From contig NZ_MRUH01000164.1 in NCBI RefSeq assembly GCF_001922985.1, forward strand, positions 1-64,000: 64,000 nt of DNA. Reading direction: 5' to 3'. This DNA is from Teredinibacter waterburyi (GTDB taxonomy: Bacteria > Pseudomonadota > Gammaproteobacteria > Pseudomonadales > Cellvibrionaceae). The translations under genes were made by a program, and so were the position numbers. Positions 37,658-46,377 of this stretch are shown piece after piece; position 1 is the stretch's first letter; each line of letters starts with the position of its first letter. The notes below the pieces were generated by a model, which saw only the letters and a program-made list of their open reading frames with translations, was not told the DNA's origin and ran no database searches.

Positions 37658-38308
37658 ATGCGCTCACCATTTCGCGCCGCCTTATTTACCACCACCTCGC
37701 AATTTTTTAGCGTAGCTATAGTTGTACTAGGCTTGGCACTTAGCCCCGTAATTGCCGCTAAAAAGCCTGCAGCTAATGTCGATCTACCCAAGGTCGTTTT
37801 CGAAACCGATTTAGGCAAAATGGTTATCGAGCTATACCCCGAAAAAGCGCCAAAAACCGTAGCTAACTTTTTAGCCTATGTTGATGCTGGCTTTTACAAC
37901 GGCACTATTTTTCATCGCGTCGTTAATAACTTTGTTGTTCAAGGCGGCGGCTATACTTACGACTTTCAACGTAAAGAAACTCGCGACCCGGTCGTCAACG
38001 AATCCAACAACGGTTTACTTAACGAGCAGGCTACGCTTTCAATGGCTCGAACCTCAGACCCAGATAGCGCCACCTCACAATTCTTTATCAATCTCAAACA
38101 CAACACTAACCTCGACCCCGAAGACGATGCTCCTGGATACGCCGTATTTGGCAAGGTAATTGAAGGTTTTGAAGTTGCCAAAAAAATCGAAAAAGAACCG
38201 CGCGGATTATTTCGCAACCACCCCGAAGCACCGAACTATGCGGTGAGAATTTTGCGCGCACAGCGACTAGCGCCCGTGAGTGATGCCAGTACCACAGCCG
38301 CAAACTAA
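37658..38308 (+). CDS. Exported cyclophilin-type peptidyl-prolyl isomerase
   Basis: A 216-residue enzyme that speeds proline cis-trans isomerisation in the periplasm. A signal peptide (about 10-33) precedes the cyclophilin core with FETDLGKMVIELYPEKAPKT, FYNGTIFHRV and SATSQFFINL, the last containing catalytic-pocket residues. The order matches PpiA-like bacterial cyclophilins. TTGGAG lies upstream of the start. Confidence 0.92.
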   Translation: MRSPFRAALFTTTSQFFSVAIVVLGLALSPVIAAKKPAANVDLPKVVFETDLGKMVIELYPEKAPKTVANFLAYVDAGFYNGTIFHRVVNNFVVQGGGYTYDFQRKETRDPVVNESNNGLLNEQATLSMARTSDPDSATSQFFINLKHNTNLDPEDDAPGYAVFGKVIEGFEVAKKIEKEPRGLFRNHPEAPNYAVRILRAQRLAPVSDASTTAAN

Positions 38309-38362
38309 GCGATTACTTATCACGACTAGAAAAATGACGAGTCAAAGCCAAGAGACAGATCT

Positions 38363-39133
38363 ATGCCTATAGCGCTAAGCGTTAACCTTAATAAAATCGC
38401 CCTTATCCGCAACTCCCGCGAGGGCGACTTCCCCAACGTGGAAAGCTTTGGTTTAAAAAGTATCGCCGCTGGCGCCTCGGGACTTACGGTTCATCCGCGC
38501 CCCGACCAACGTCACATTCGCCCCAACGACACACGTTTGCTAGCACTAATGGTCAAACGCCTGTCCTCACAGGAAAAACCTTTGGAGTTTAATATAGAAG
38601 GCAACCCGTTTGCGCCAGCGCGCGACAATTACCCAGGGTTAATTCCACTCGCCCTCGAAACAATGCCAAACCAATGCACTCTGGTACCCGATAGCGACAG
38701 CCAAAAAACTTCGGATCACGGTTTTGATTTAACCAAAGATGGTGCTGCACTAGCGCCGCTAATTGCACAACTAAAGAACGCCGGCATTCGCGTAAGCTTG
38801 TTTATGGACCCAGATTTGGAACAAATTAAACTTGCGAAAAAAATTGGTGCCGACCGTATAGAGCTCTATACCGGCCCCTTCGCGGCAGCCTACGAAGAAA
38901 GTGCAGAAGCCGCACAGGCAGTATTTGAACAACACAGCGCCGCAGCAAACTTAGCGCTTGAACTCGGCTTGGGTGTAAACGCAGGGCATGATTTAAACTT
39001 AGAAAATATGACACTTTATCGCGACCTACCAGGCTTGCAAGAAGTGTCTATTGGCCATGCACTAACCGTAGACGCACTTTTTCTCGGCTTCGATACTGCA
39101 GTTGCAGCCTACTGCACTATTTGTAAAGCCTAG
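38363..39133 (+). CDS. pdxJ: Pyridoxine 5'-phosphate synthase, divergent PdxJ
   Basis: A 256-residue TIM-barrel enzyme condensing 1-deoxyxylulose 5-phosphate with aminoacetone phosphate to pyridoxine phosphate. It has LTVHPRPDQRHIRPND, the FNIEGNP segment with the active-site Glu, DRIELYTGPFA and SIGHALTVDALFLG. The front reads SVNLNKIALIRNSR, whereas typical gammaproteobacterial PdxJ has VNIDHVATLRxAR, so the first active-site His is replaced by Lys. This pattern resembles the Bacteroidetes-type enzyme. The normal neighbours recO and acpS are absent; trmH-like follows 12 bases later. Confidence 0.85.
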   Translation: MPIALSVNLNKIALIRNSREGDFPNVESFGLKSIAAGASGLTVHPRPDQRHIRPNDTRLLALMVKRLSSQEKPLEFNIEGNPFAPARDNYPGLIPLALETMPNQCTLVPDSDSQKTSDHGFDLTKDGAALAPLIAQLKNAGIRVSLFMDPDLEQIKLAKKIGADRIELYTGPFAAAYEESAEAAQAVFEQHSAAANLALELGLGVNAGHDLNLENMTLYRDLPGLQEVSIGHALTVDALFLGFDTAVAAYCTICKA

Positions 39134-39145
39134 GAACCGGCATTA

Positions 39146-39919
39146 ATGAACAGCGACTCCCCCGAATACTTAAAACGAAAAAAATTCATTAACCAGCTGC
39201 TAACAATTTATGGTCGCAACCCTTGCTTGGAAGCGATGGCAGATAAAAACGTAGACGTTTATCGGCTGCATCTTGCCGACTCTAACAAGTCCGCAAAAGT
39301 TTTAGATGAATTGGTAAAACTCGCCGAACAGCGCGGTGCCGAGGTGCTGTATCACGATAAAAAAGCGCTTTCTCGAATTTCGAAAAATGGCAAACAAGAT
39401 CAAGGCGTTGCCGTCGACTTACACTTAAAGCAATTTATTGAATACGAAGATTTTCTTCGCCAGCCGCAAAGCGACAAAATTGAACTGATCGCGCTAGACA
39501 GAATTACCAACCCGCAAAACCTCGGCATGATTCTGCGCTCTGTATGTGCAAGCCCGCTTAAAGGCTTGATCTTACCTAGAAATGGTTGTGCGAAATTAGA
39601 TTCGCTAGTCATTAAAGCCAGTACTGGAACCTTATTTCGCACCAATATTATTCGCTGCGATAATCTCGACACCTGCCTTGAAAGCTTTGCCAAGCAGGCC
39701 TACGACATAGTGGGCTTAAACGTAAATGCGCAAACAAGCTTAAAAAGCTACCAACCTAAACAGCAGGCTATTTACGTTTTGGGGAATGAAACAGAGGGAT
39801 TGTCTGATAGGATTCAACAGCTTTGTAACCGGCAAGTAAAAATAGACATGCGCAACCAAGTGGAGTCGCTAAACGTTGCCGTCACCGCCAGTTTAATCGC
39901 GTTTCGCAACCTCCTGTAA
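39146..39919 (+). CDS. SpoU/TrmH family RNA ribose methyltransferase
   Basis: A 257-residue SPOUT methyltransferase that 2'-O-methylates rRNA or tRNA. An N-terminal substrate-binding domain (IYGRNPCLEAMAD) precedes the knot domain with LDRITNPQNLGMILRSVCA (motif 1), YVLGNETEGLSD (motif 2) and VESLNVAVTASLIAF (motif 3). The basic N-terminus replaces the usual start. The exact target nucleotide cannot be deduced; RlmB-like 23S modification is possible. Probably in one transcript with the divergent pdxJ. Confidence 0.9.
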   Translation: MNSDSPEYLKRKKFINQLLTIYGRNPCLEAMADKNVDVYRLHLADSNKSAKVLDELVKLAEQRGAEVLYHDKKALSRISKNGKQDQGVAVDLHLKQFIEYEDFLRQPQSDKIELIALDRITNPQNLGMILRSVCASPLKGLILPRNGCAKLDSLVIKASTGTLFRTNIIRCDNLDTCLESFAKQAYDIVGLNVNAQTSLKSYQPKQQAIYVLGNETEGLSDRIQQLCNRQVKIDMRNQVESLNVAVTASLIAFRNLL

Positions 39920-40000
39920 ATCTATATCCAGAAAACCGCTGGCTATAATAAGCCCAGCACCTACAAAATAGCCGTCTATAAAATGACACTCCATAAAAAA

Positions 40001-40031
40001 ACCGGTAAGCACTTCGCTCACCGGTTTTTTT
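40001..40031. terminator. Bidirectional Rho-independent terminator
   Basis: Self-complementary ACCGGT arms extended by AGC/GCT with one mismatch (40001-40025), flanked by A-run on the left and seven Ts on the right. It sits between two convergent genes, the SpoU methyltransferase and the mannanase, and can serve both. Confidence 0.85.
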
Positions 40032-40065
40032 GTTCACGCTCTATTTAAATCGGAAACTTAACCCG

Positions 40066-41526
40066 TTATTGCGAGCTACAGGTCGAAGGCGACACACAGC
40101 TTTCGCCATTTTCCCATCCCCAACCGCTAGAAGTAGACGAACACATTGGCACACTTGAACCATACCAATTACAGGTTCCGCCGCCACCAGATGACGAACT
40201 GCTAGAACTTGAACTACTTGAGCTCGAAGAGCTACTAGAACTAGACGAAGAGCTCGAACTGCTAGAACTTGACGAAGAACTCGAGCTACCGCCGCCAGAC
40301 AAGGTTTGTCCCGCTTCGGTACAGGTAGTCGCGCCTATACAACTGCCACCGTTCTCCCATCCCCAACCCGTAGAGCTAGTAGTACAAACCGGTGCGGGCG
40401 AACCGTACCAACTACACTCCTGAGCGCCACCAGTCGACGAGCCACTCGACGAGGAGCTACTAGAAGAAGAGCTACTGGAAGAGCTAGACGACGAACTGCT
40501 CGACGAAGAACTAGAAGAAGGCGTAGATGAACTTCCGCCAAATATACTGGCTGTAGAAGCGGTAGCATCAATACCATAAGTACCCTTTACCAACTTTTGC
40601 CCCCAGGCAGAATAGCTATTACCCCCCCAATTGGAGACGATATCCAAGGATACTAAATCGCTGCTATTACCCTTCCAAGACCAACCCATATAGCCAAAGT
40701 CGTAATGCTCAGCCAACTCCATAATCGCTTCGTCGGCAACGTCTTCGCTAAAGTGATCATCGGCAAATTCGCCGACAACGAGATGTAATCCAGCGTTAGC
40801 AAACGCCTTCATATAGTCATCTACCTTACTGTAGGTGTTGTACACCTGATACATGTGCACACTAAATACAGTATTGGCTGCACTATCGCCTGCGAACACT
40901 GCCGAGGCATTATCGCGCATGGTGTTAGTCCAATCCTGCCCCCAGTTGGGTGCATCTACCATTAGTGTGTGGCTTAAACCCGCTGCTCGCAAACGGCTTA
41001 TTGCATCTTTGTGGCCATCAACCCAATCGCTTGCAGTTGAATTATTACCAAACGCCTCATTACCAATATTGATAATCACGTAGTCTTCTTGGCCAACCAA
41101 GGTACTCTTTATTGAGAGCCAATAATCAACAGCCTGCGCCAGCGTAGACGTGCCGGACTCTTCACCATAACCCGTCGTGTCGTGCACCTCTAACACGGTA
41201 ATCATATTGTTAGCTTTGGCAGCACTAATCAGTGCAGCAACTTCAGATGCCGGTGTTTTATTCCACTTAACGCCATTAGACAAAACCACGCGAACAACGT
41301 TTGCGCCGGTTGACGCCATAGCTGGAAACGACTCATTGTATTTATCACTAAACCACGCGTGGGGGTAGTTAATACCACGCATAACGAATGGAGTACCGTT
41401 GCCATCAACTAAATCACCATTGCTAACATCGAAACCAGCGTAACTATTTAGCGAGCACACAGATGTCACTGCGATTGCAGAAGCCAGCAATGCTTTTTTA
41501 ATTAATTTTGTTGTTGAACCACTCAT
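40066..41526 (-). CDS. Secreted GH5 beta-mannanase with two CBM10 modules
   Basis: A 486-residue extracellular endo-1,4-beta-mannanase candidate. The signal peptide ends near residue 30 (NSYA). The GH5 domain spans about 31-325, with [15 protein letters not shown] at the front, acid/base Glu157 in [15 protein letters not shown], and nucleophile Glu253 in VVGEFADDH. The pattern fits subfamily GH5_8 (mannanase) better than cellulases. Two CBM10 modules follow, at 371-402 and 452-483, each with CxWYG, GWGWEN and four Cys. Poly-serine linkers at about 337-366 and 410-450 separate them. A perfect CRP-type dyad lies 130 bases upstream. Confidence 0.92.
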   Translation of the reverse strand: MSGSTTKLIKKALLASAIAVTSVCSLNSYAGFDVSNGDLVDGNGTPFVMRGINYPHAWFSDKYNESFPAMASTGANVVRVVLSNGVKWNKTPASEVAALISAAKANNMITVLEVHDTTGYGEESGTSTLAQAVDYWLSIKSTLVGQEDYVIINIGNEAFGNNSTASDWVDGHKDAISRLRAAGLSHTLMVDAPNWGQDWTNTMRDNASAVFAGDSAANTVFSVHMYQVYNTYSKVDDYMKAFANAGLHLVVGEFADDHFSEDVADEAIMELAEHYDFGYMGWSWKGNSSDLVSLDIVSNWGGNSYSAWGQKLVKGTYGIDATASTASIFGGSSSTPSSSSSSSSSSSSSSSSSSSSSSSSSGSSTGGAQECSWYGSPAPVCTTSSTGWGWENGGSCIGATTCTEAGQTLSGGGSSSSSSSSSSSSSSSSSSSSSSSSSSSSSSSSSGGGGTCNWYGSSVPMCSSTSSGWGWENGESCVSPSTCSSQ

Positions 41527-41655
41527 AGAAAACCCTCTTTAGCCTTGTTTAAGTACCGAACTACAGCAGAAGACCAGCTGGTACTTTAGTTATTATTCGA
41601 ACCTAATGAGTCTTGTATTCGTCCTCCCTATTGAGAGTAGGAAAGCGAAGATCAA

Positions 41656-41671
41656 TGTGATCTTTGTCACA
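41656..41671. promoter_or_regulatory. CRP (cAMP receptor protein) binding site upstream of the mannanase
   Basis: TGTGATCTTTGTCACA is an exact match to TGTGA-N6-TCACA, and the flanks (CAA... and ...ATG) add to the extended AATGTGA..TCACATT consensus. It is 130 bases before the mannanase ATG, a normal distance for activation. The rest of the gap 41527-41958 holds no gene. Confidence 0.75.
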
Positions 41672-41876
41672 ATGTAACCGGATACTAAATGATAAGCACG
41701 CCAAATAAAACTATTTTATAAGTATAAGGATCAAAAAATAATGAGATATTGAATATAAAAAATAGTACTTTATTATTGGTTTTTATGTGGGTTTATTGTT
41801 AAGTTTCAATGATATAGGCGCCAACGATGATGGGGTTTGTAGGTTTTCGGAAATTTGGCTTAGCTTACCCGCACAC

Positions 41877-41904
41877 AAAAAAAAGCGACTAAAAAGTCGC
41901 TTTT
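41877..41904 (-). terminator. Rho-independent terminator of ugd
   Basis: Arms AAAAGCGACT and AGTCGCTTTT (41881-41904) around AAAA. Read on the minus strand, the stem is followed by a T-run (41877-41884). It ends the polysaccharide-side transcript after ugd. Confidence 0.85.
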
Positions 41905-41958
41905 CTAGAACCTGCAAAACGGGATGAACCCGTCAAACAGGAATACTTACATACATTA

Positions 41959-43125
41959 TTAGTCGCTATTGAAGAGGTCGCGGGTATAAACCTTCTCGGC
42001 AACATCGCGAATATCGTCCACCATACGATTGGCAAGAATCACATCGCAGGTTTGTTTAAACTCCGCCAAATCATTCACCACCTTCGAATGGAAAAACTCC
42101 GGCTCGGTCAAAACAGGTTCATACACAACCACCTCAATACCCTTAGCCTTTATGCGCTTCATAATGCCCTGAATAGACGACGCACGAAAATTGTCTGAAC
42201 CGGCTTTCATAATCAAACGATAAACCCCTACCCGCTTTGGCTGCTTGCGAATAATAGAGTCGGCAATAAAGTCTTTGCGCGTACTGTTGGCATCGACAAT
42301 CGCGCGAATCAAGTTGTTCGGCACTTCGTTGTAATTTGCGAGAAGCTGTTTAGTATCCTTCGGCAAACAGTAACCGCCATAGCCAAACGAGGGATTGTTA
42401 TAGTGATTGCCAATACGCGGATCTAAACACACGCCATCAATAATTTGCTTAGAATCCAAACCTAAGGATTCCGCATAGGTATCCAGCTCATTAAAGTAAG
42501 CAACCCGCATCGCCAAGTAGGTGTTAGAAAACAGCTTAATTGCCTCGGCTTCGGTAGAACCGGTAAACAACACCTCGACATCTTGCTTAATAGCGCCTTC
42601 ACACAACAAGCCAGCAAACACTTTTGCCCGCTCCGACTGCTCACCAACCACAATACGGGATGGGTATAGATTGTCGTACAGGGCCTTGCCTTCACGTAAA
42701 AACTCTGGCGAAAACAGCACCTGCTCGGTTCCCAACTCCTCTCGCACACTATTGATAAAACCCACCGGCACGGTCGATTTAACCACCATAGTCGCAGTGG
42801 GGTTAATTTCAGAAACATCCCGAATAACCGCCTCAACCGAACGCGTATTAAAGTAGTTGGTGACGGGGTCGTAATCAGTAGGAGTAGCAATAATTACAAA
42901 CTGCGCATCTTGATACGCTTCGCGCTTATCGAGAGTGGCTTTTAAATTGAGAGTTTTATTGGTGAGGAAGTCTTCTATTTCTGTATCGATTATTGGTGAC
43001 AGGCCACGATTGATCATATCGACCTTATCTGGCAGTAAATCTACCGCCACCACCTGATGGTGTTGAGCAAGTAGCACCGCATTAGACAACCCTACGTAAC
43101 CGGTCCCAGCAACAGCTATTTTCAT
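41959..43125 (-). CDS. ugd: UDP-glucose 6-dehydrogenase
   Basis: An NAD-dependent enzyme making UDP-glucuronate from UDP-glucose, 388 residues. The Rossmann loop is GTGYVGLSN, the substrate region shows [10 protein letters not shown] and FSPEFLREG, and the catalytic Cys is in [12 protein letters not shown]. The ATG at 43125 has AAAGGAA upstream and is the normal family start; the frame opens at 43152. It supplies UDP-GlcA to the neighbouring 4-epimerase and to the glycan locus. A 346-base gap with no visible gene separates it from the epimerase. Confidence 0.94.
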   Translation of the reverse strand: MKIAVAGTGYVGLSNAVLLAQHHQVVAVDLLPDKVDMINRGLSPIIDTEIEDFLTNKTLNLKATLDKREAYQDAQFVIIATPTDYDPVTNYFNTRSVEAVIRDVSEINPTATMVVKSTVPVGFINSVREELGTEQVLFSPEFLREGKALYDNLYPSRIVVGEQSERAKVFAGLLCEGAIKQDVEVLFTGSTEAEAIKLFSNTYLAMRVAYFNELDTYAESLGLDSKQIIDGVCLDPRIGNHYNNPSFGYGGYCLPKDTKQLLANYNEVPNNLIRAIVDANSTRKDFIADSIIRKQPKRVGVYRLIMKAGSDNFRASSIQGIMKRIKAKGIEVVVYEPVLTEPEFFHSKVVNDLAEFKQTCDVILANRMVDDIRDVAEKVYTRDLFNSD

Positions 43126-43471
43126 AGGGTTTCCTTTCAAAACTAAATACATGGTTGACGATAAAAAGCCGCGGAGCGAATTCTACCTTATACAGATAAC
43201 CTGCAGAACCGTTACCTGACTAAGATGGATGTTAGCCTAGATAGTGACGGAGCCATAATAGACAGTGCCAATATATGGCTGAGAGGTTTCAGTTTTATTG
43301 CAAATAATGGCGTAAAGTAGCCATGCCAAAGCAAACTGCGATTTCAGTCAAAGGGCACGTCACCTAACTACCGGTGAGACTCACTTAGCGCACTAAAAAC
43401 TAAAATAAAGAATAATTACAGAGGGACTAAACTGAAGCATGGCTCAATCCTTGAACCCCACGGTAGCGATG

Positions 43472-44479
43472 CTAAACCTTATAGAACGACCTGTACCACT
43501 CTACGAACCTCGCAACACCCTCTTCCACGGAAACCTGCGGGCGATGACCTGTAGCCGTAAACAAATCCTCAGTTTCAGCCCAAGTCGCAGGAACATCTCC
43601 AGGTTGCATAGGCATAAAGTTTTTAATCGCCTCAATTCCCAATGCCGACTCCAGCGCCGAAATATAATCCATAAGCTTAACCGGATTACCGTTACCAATA
43701 TTAAACACACGATAAGGTGCGCTACTGGTACTTGTAGCACCGGCCTCTACAGACCAACTCGAATTTGGCTGCGGGATACAATCCTGAATTCGTACAATAC
43801 CTTCTACAATATCGTCGATATAGGTAAAGTCCCGACTCATTTCACCGTTGTTAAAAATATTGATGGGCTTGCCATCTAAGATCGCCTTGGTGAACAAAAA
43901 CAGCGCCATATCCGGTCGACCCCAAGGCCCATACACGGTAAAAAATCGTAAGCCGGTGGTTGGCACACCATATAAATGCGAATAGGTATGGCTCATTAAT
44001 TCGTTAGCTTTTTTGGTAGCAGCATACAAAGAAAGGGGATGATCCACCGAGTCGGACGTAGCAAAAGGCATTTTGATATTTAAGCCATAAACCGAGCTAC
44101 TAGAAGCATAAACCAAATGCTTGACCCCAGTACGACGACATCCTTCCAACACCGCCAAGTGGCCAATAAGATTACTATCGGCATAGGCCATTGGGTTTTC
44201 AATTGAATAACGAACCCCCGCCTGAGCAGCAAGATGGATCACGCGATCGAACTGATGCTTTTCAAACAACGCCGCCATGCCCTCGCGGTTTTCGAGATCC
44301 ATTTGTACGAATTCAAAATTTGGATGAGACGCGATACTGGAAAGGCGAGCTTTTTTTAAGTCGACACTGTAGTAGTCGTTTAGGTTGTCTAGGCCGATGA
44401 CTGTATGCCCTGCGGCTAGTAGACGACGGCTAACGCTCGAGCCAATGAAGCCTGCGGCTCCTGTTACTAGATATTTCAT
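43472..44479 (-). CDS. UDP-glucuronate 4-epimerase (NAD-dependent epimerase)
   Basis: A 335-residue extended SDR enzyme expected to interconvert UDP-glucuronate and UDP-galacturonate. It shows TGAAGFIGSSV, SSSSVYGLN, the catalytic YAATKKANE, and the family-specific LRFFTVYGPWGRPDMALF. The ATG at 44479 fits the family; longer frames to 44548 add unrelated residues. Placement next to ugd supports the substrate. Confidence 0.92.
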   Translation of the reverse strand: MKYLVTGAAGFIGSSVSRRLLAAGHTVIGLDNLNDYYSVDLKKARLSSIASHPNFEFVQMDLENREGMAALFEKHQFDRVIHLAAQAGVRYSIENPMAYADSNLIGHLAVLEGCRRTGVKHLVYASSSSVYGLNIKMPFATSDSVDHPLSLYAATKKANELMSHTYSHLYGVPTTGLRFFTVYGPWGRPDMALFLFTKAILDGKPINIFNNGEMSRDFTYIDDIVEGIVRIQDCIPQPNSSWSVEAGATSTSSAPYRVFNIGNGNPVKLMDYISALESALGIEAIKNFMPMQPGDVPATWAETEDLFTATGHRPQVSVEEGVARFVEWYRSFYKV

Positions 44480-44772
44480 AGCATTGTCCATTAAACAAAC
44501 ACGAGTTGGGCGATTTCGGAGGCTGGTAATAATAGCAGAAGTCGACAACTAGGGCTGTTATTAGACGGGCATTGCAAGATTAAGCGATCACGGTAGGAAC
44601 ACCGGTCGCTCGGTGCCCCCGTACACATCCGTACGTGCGCATTTTGTCATCAAGGTCTTCCGCTTTTAGCGGACAGGATCCCCGCATCCACAAGAATGAC
44701 GGTTTATTTTGTATCGTCACTCCGGTAGTGTTTTGAGCCGGAATCCATTCTTTTGAGCCTTAGCATCAGTTA

Positions 44773-44858
44773 GGCAAGGATTTATAGTGGCCAACAAGCG
44801 CAGCGCGTTAGCGTTTATACTCTCAAATTTTAGAGTCCGGTTTTACTTGAGCAGAACA
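44773..44858 (+). repeat. 86-bp direct repeat, left copy
   Basis: Begins GGCAAGGATTTATAGTGGCC and ends ACTTGAGCAGAACA. The copy at 47314-47399 matches it at 78 of 86 positions by my count (8 mismatches, no gaps). Reading the complement, the outer end is TGTTCT..CCGGAC, with the terminal TG/CA typical of IS3-type element ends, so it may be a decayed IS end. Confidence 0.75.
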
Positions 44859-44956
44859 ACCTTTACTATAAGAGCGTTTTTCTACAGACGAACGTGAGTA
44901 GATTGCACATCGCTTTAGCGTCTCTTGCTCATCAATACTCTTCTCGCTCACCCATA

Positions 44957-44996
44957 GAATACAAACATTGACAATCCTTGTATTCGTTCATAGCAT
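44957..44996 (+). promoter_or_regulatory. parDE promoter with overlapping dyad operator
   Basis: A consensus -35 TTGACA (44968-44973), 17-base spacer and -10 TAGCAT (44991-44996) lie 34 bases before the antitoxin start. An exact 8-base dyad, GAATACAA (44957-44964) and TTGTATTC (44978-44985), straddles the -35, as expected for an autorepressing ribbon-helix-helix antitoxin. Confidence 0.7.
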
Positions 44997-45029
44997 GGCC
45001 TATATAAATGTCTACCCTTGGAGTTAATT

Positions 45030-45287
45030 ATGCACGTGTCACTGACTAACGAACTAGAGTCTCGCGTTAAAGCCAAAGTTGAAAGCGGCCTATACAACAA
45101 TGCCAGTGAAGTGATCCGCGAAGCACTACGATTTATGGATACTCACGAAGACTGGATCCACGAAGTAAAATTGGCTCACCTGCGCGACCAACTTAAAATT
45201 GGCACTGACCAGCTAGATCGCGGTGAAGGTATTGCCATAGAATCAAAATCCGCCTTAGATTCACTGTTCGACGACATTAAGGCTTAA
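45030..45287 (+). CDS. ParD-family antitoxin
   Basis: An 85-residue type II antitoxin. The N-terminal ribbon-helix-helix is HVSLTNELESRVKAKVESGLYNNASEVIREALRFM, which binds DNA; the C-terminal half would wrap the toxin. The ATG at 45030 has TTGGAG upstream. It is followed by the ParE toxin gene with a five-base gap, giving a complete antitoxin-toxin pair. Confidence 0.9.
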   Translation: MHVSLTNELESRVKAKVESGLYNNASEVIREALRFMDTHEDWIHEVKLAHLRDQLKIGTDQLDRGEGIAIESKSALDSLFDDIKA

Positions 45288-45292
45288 GCCAC

Positions 45293-45592
45293 ATGCCTGC
45301 ACACCAGCTCGTTATAGCCCCTGCCGCCAAAACAGATCTAAAAGATATCTACCAGTATGGGCTGCGGCAATGGGGGCAAACCCAGTCCGAAAGCTACCTT
45401 GAGAGTATAAAGGAACAGTTCTGGACACTTACCGAGCAACCCCTGATAGGCATTGATCGCTCTGAATTCCTGTCTGGTACCAGAAGCCTACCTATTGAAA
45501 GTCATACCTTGTTTTACAGGGTCACTACCGAAACGGTAGAAATTATCCGCGTACTACACGGCCGCCAAGACCCGCAGCGACGCTTAAAATAG
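45293..45592 (+). CDS. ParE-family toxin
   Basis: A 99-residue RelE/ParE-fold protein. It contains APAAKTDLKDIYQYGLRQWG, the central PLIGIDRSEFLSGTRSLPIESHTLFYRV and the closing IIRVLHGRQDP..RL, the normal ParE pattern. ParE toxins usually poison DNA gyrase. The frame is intact, so the module may be active. Stop codon is immediately followed by an IS66 relic. Confidence 0.9.
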   Translation: MPAHQLVIAPAAKTDLKDIYQYGLRQWGQTQSESYLESIKEQFWTLTEQPLIGIDRSEFLSGTRSLPIESHTLFYRVTTETVEIIRVLHGRQDPQRRLK

Positions 45593-45594
45593 CT

Positions 45595-45744
45595 CAAGAA
45601 CGATCAATACAAAAAGACAGCAAACCCATTCTAGAAAAACTAAAAACATGGATGGATAAAAGCTTACTTACCGTACCGCCCAAAACAGCCATTGGTAAAG
45701 CTTTAGTGTATCTGAGTAATCAGTGGGACAAGCTTGCGCTTTTT
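45595..45744 (+). pseudogene. IS66-family transposase fragment
   Basis: A short open stretch encoding about 50 residues, with KPILEKLKTWMDKSL..VPPKTAIGKALVYLSNQWDKL. This matches the conserved late part of IS66 (TnpC) transposases. Nothing else of the element is present. It abuts the parE stop codon, so an IS66 copy was once here and has been deleted down to this fragment. Confidence 0.75.
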
Positions 45745-45789
45745 TCTGCAAGCTTAGTGACACGCGGGATGTTGGCTAGATGTTCGACC

Positions 45790-46059
45790 TTAGCGGTCTT
45801 CCTTTCCATGCCAGATATTCAAGATCACGATCTCATCTGACAACACGCGATAGCGAACAATGTAATCACGAGCAACCAGCTCGCGGAAGTCTTCCAGTTC
45901 TTCCACTGGCGTGCCCATCTGCGGCTGACTGACAAGTGCATCTATATTTTTCTTGAGTTGGCGGCTTGCTTTCTGTGCAGCCTGAGGATTCTTTTTGCGG
46001 ATAATATCACGAAGCCGGATAAAGTCCCGTCCGGCTCGTGCGGTATAGGTCACTTTCAT
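45790..46059 (-). CDS. RelE/ParE-family toxin (second module)
   Basis: An 89-residue toxin-fold protein: VTYTARAGRDFIRLRDIIRKKNPQAAQKA at the front, GTPVEELEDFRELVARDYIVRYRV in the middle and ILNIWHGKEDR at the end. It is more like the RelE/StbE side of the superfamily than the ParE at 45293. It overlaps its antitoxin gene by four bases and is oriented opposite to the first module. Confidence 0.88.
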   Translation of the reverse strand: MKVTYTARAGRDFIRLRDIIRKKNPQAAQKASRQLKKNIDALVSQPQMGTPVEELEDFRELVARDYIVRYRVLSDEIVILNIWHGKEDR

Positions 46060-46322
46060 TTAAAGGGCGGTTCCTTTTCGTCATCAGTTCCCCAGCTCTC
46101 CAGCCAGGCCATCACTTCATCACCATCAATGACGCGCCCCGCTTTGTAATCCTCCCAGGATTCCAGAGTTTCCAGATTACGGCGTTGCTTGAGTTCCTCG
46201 CGCGCCAGGTACTCTTCAACAGCATCTTTGATGATCCAGCCCTTACTACGGCGAAGCTGTTCGGCTGTACGCTCTAAGCGATCCAGCAACTCATCAGGCA
46301 TTCTTACGCTTGTCATTCCCAT
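46056..46322 (-). CDS. Ribbon-helix-helix antitoxin (second module)
   Basis: An 88-residue antitoxin with the N-terminal DNA-binding motif TSVRMPDELLDRLERTAEQL..SKGWIIKDAVEEYL and an acidic C-terminal tail. The ATG at 46322 has AGGTG upstream; the frame runs to 46370 but through its own promoter and operator. Overlap with the toxin start indicates coupled translation. Confidence 0.88.
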   Translation of the reverse strand: MGMTSVRMPDELLDRLERTAEQLRRSKGWIIKDAVEEYLAREELKQRRNLETLESWEDYKAGRVIDGDEVMAWLESWGTDDEKEPPFK

Positions 46323-46336
46323 AGGATTCACCTTTG

Positions 46337-46365
46337 TGTAATACAGTGCATTACATCGCATTATA
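46337..46365 (-). promoter_or_regulatory. Promoter -10 and dyad operator of second toxin-antitoxin module
   Basis: On the minus strand a perfect TATAAT (46360-46365) is followed by the dyad TGTAAT-N7-ATTACA (46337-46342 with 46350-46355), which covers the start point region and ends 14 bases before the antitoxin ATG. This suits autorepression by the antitoxin. A clear -35 was not found. Confidence 0.6.
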
Positions 46366-46377
46366 GCCACCTACATT

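Larger units (their letters stand above)
44480..45029. other. Intergenic region at left edge of toxin-antitoxin island
   Basis: No gene is supported here. At 44640-44765 are short REP-like phrases of the GGATCCCCGC / CGGAATCCA kind that often occur in dispersed repeats. A copy of the 86-bp direct repeat (44773-44858) and the parDE promoter (44957-44996) follow. Confidence 0.5.

Noticed and set aside
40306-40577. Arg-rich or Leu-rich open frames over the serine linkers
   Set aside because: Artefacts of serine-codon repeats read in other frames or strands.
43440-43480. ops/JUMPstart-like GGTAGC element
   Set aside because: ACGGTAGCGAT is on the wrong strand for the minus-strand glycan genes and is a poor match overall.
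44761-44858. attC (integron cassette) site next to toxin-antitoxin genes
   Set aside because: GTTAGGC at 44769-44775 fits an attC core, but the right copy reads GTTCGGC and no matching inverted core or integrase pattern was found; decayed IS ends explain the repeats better.
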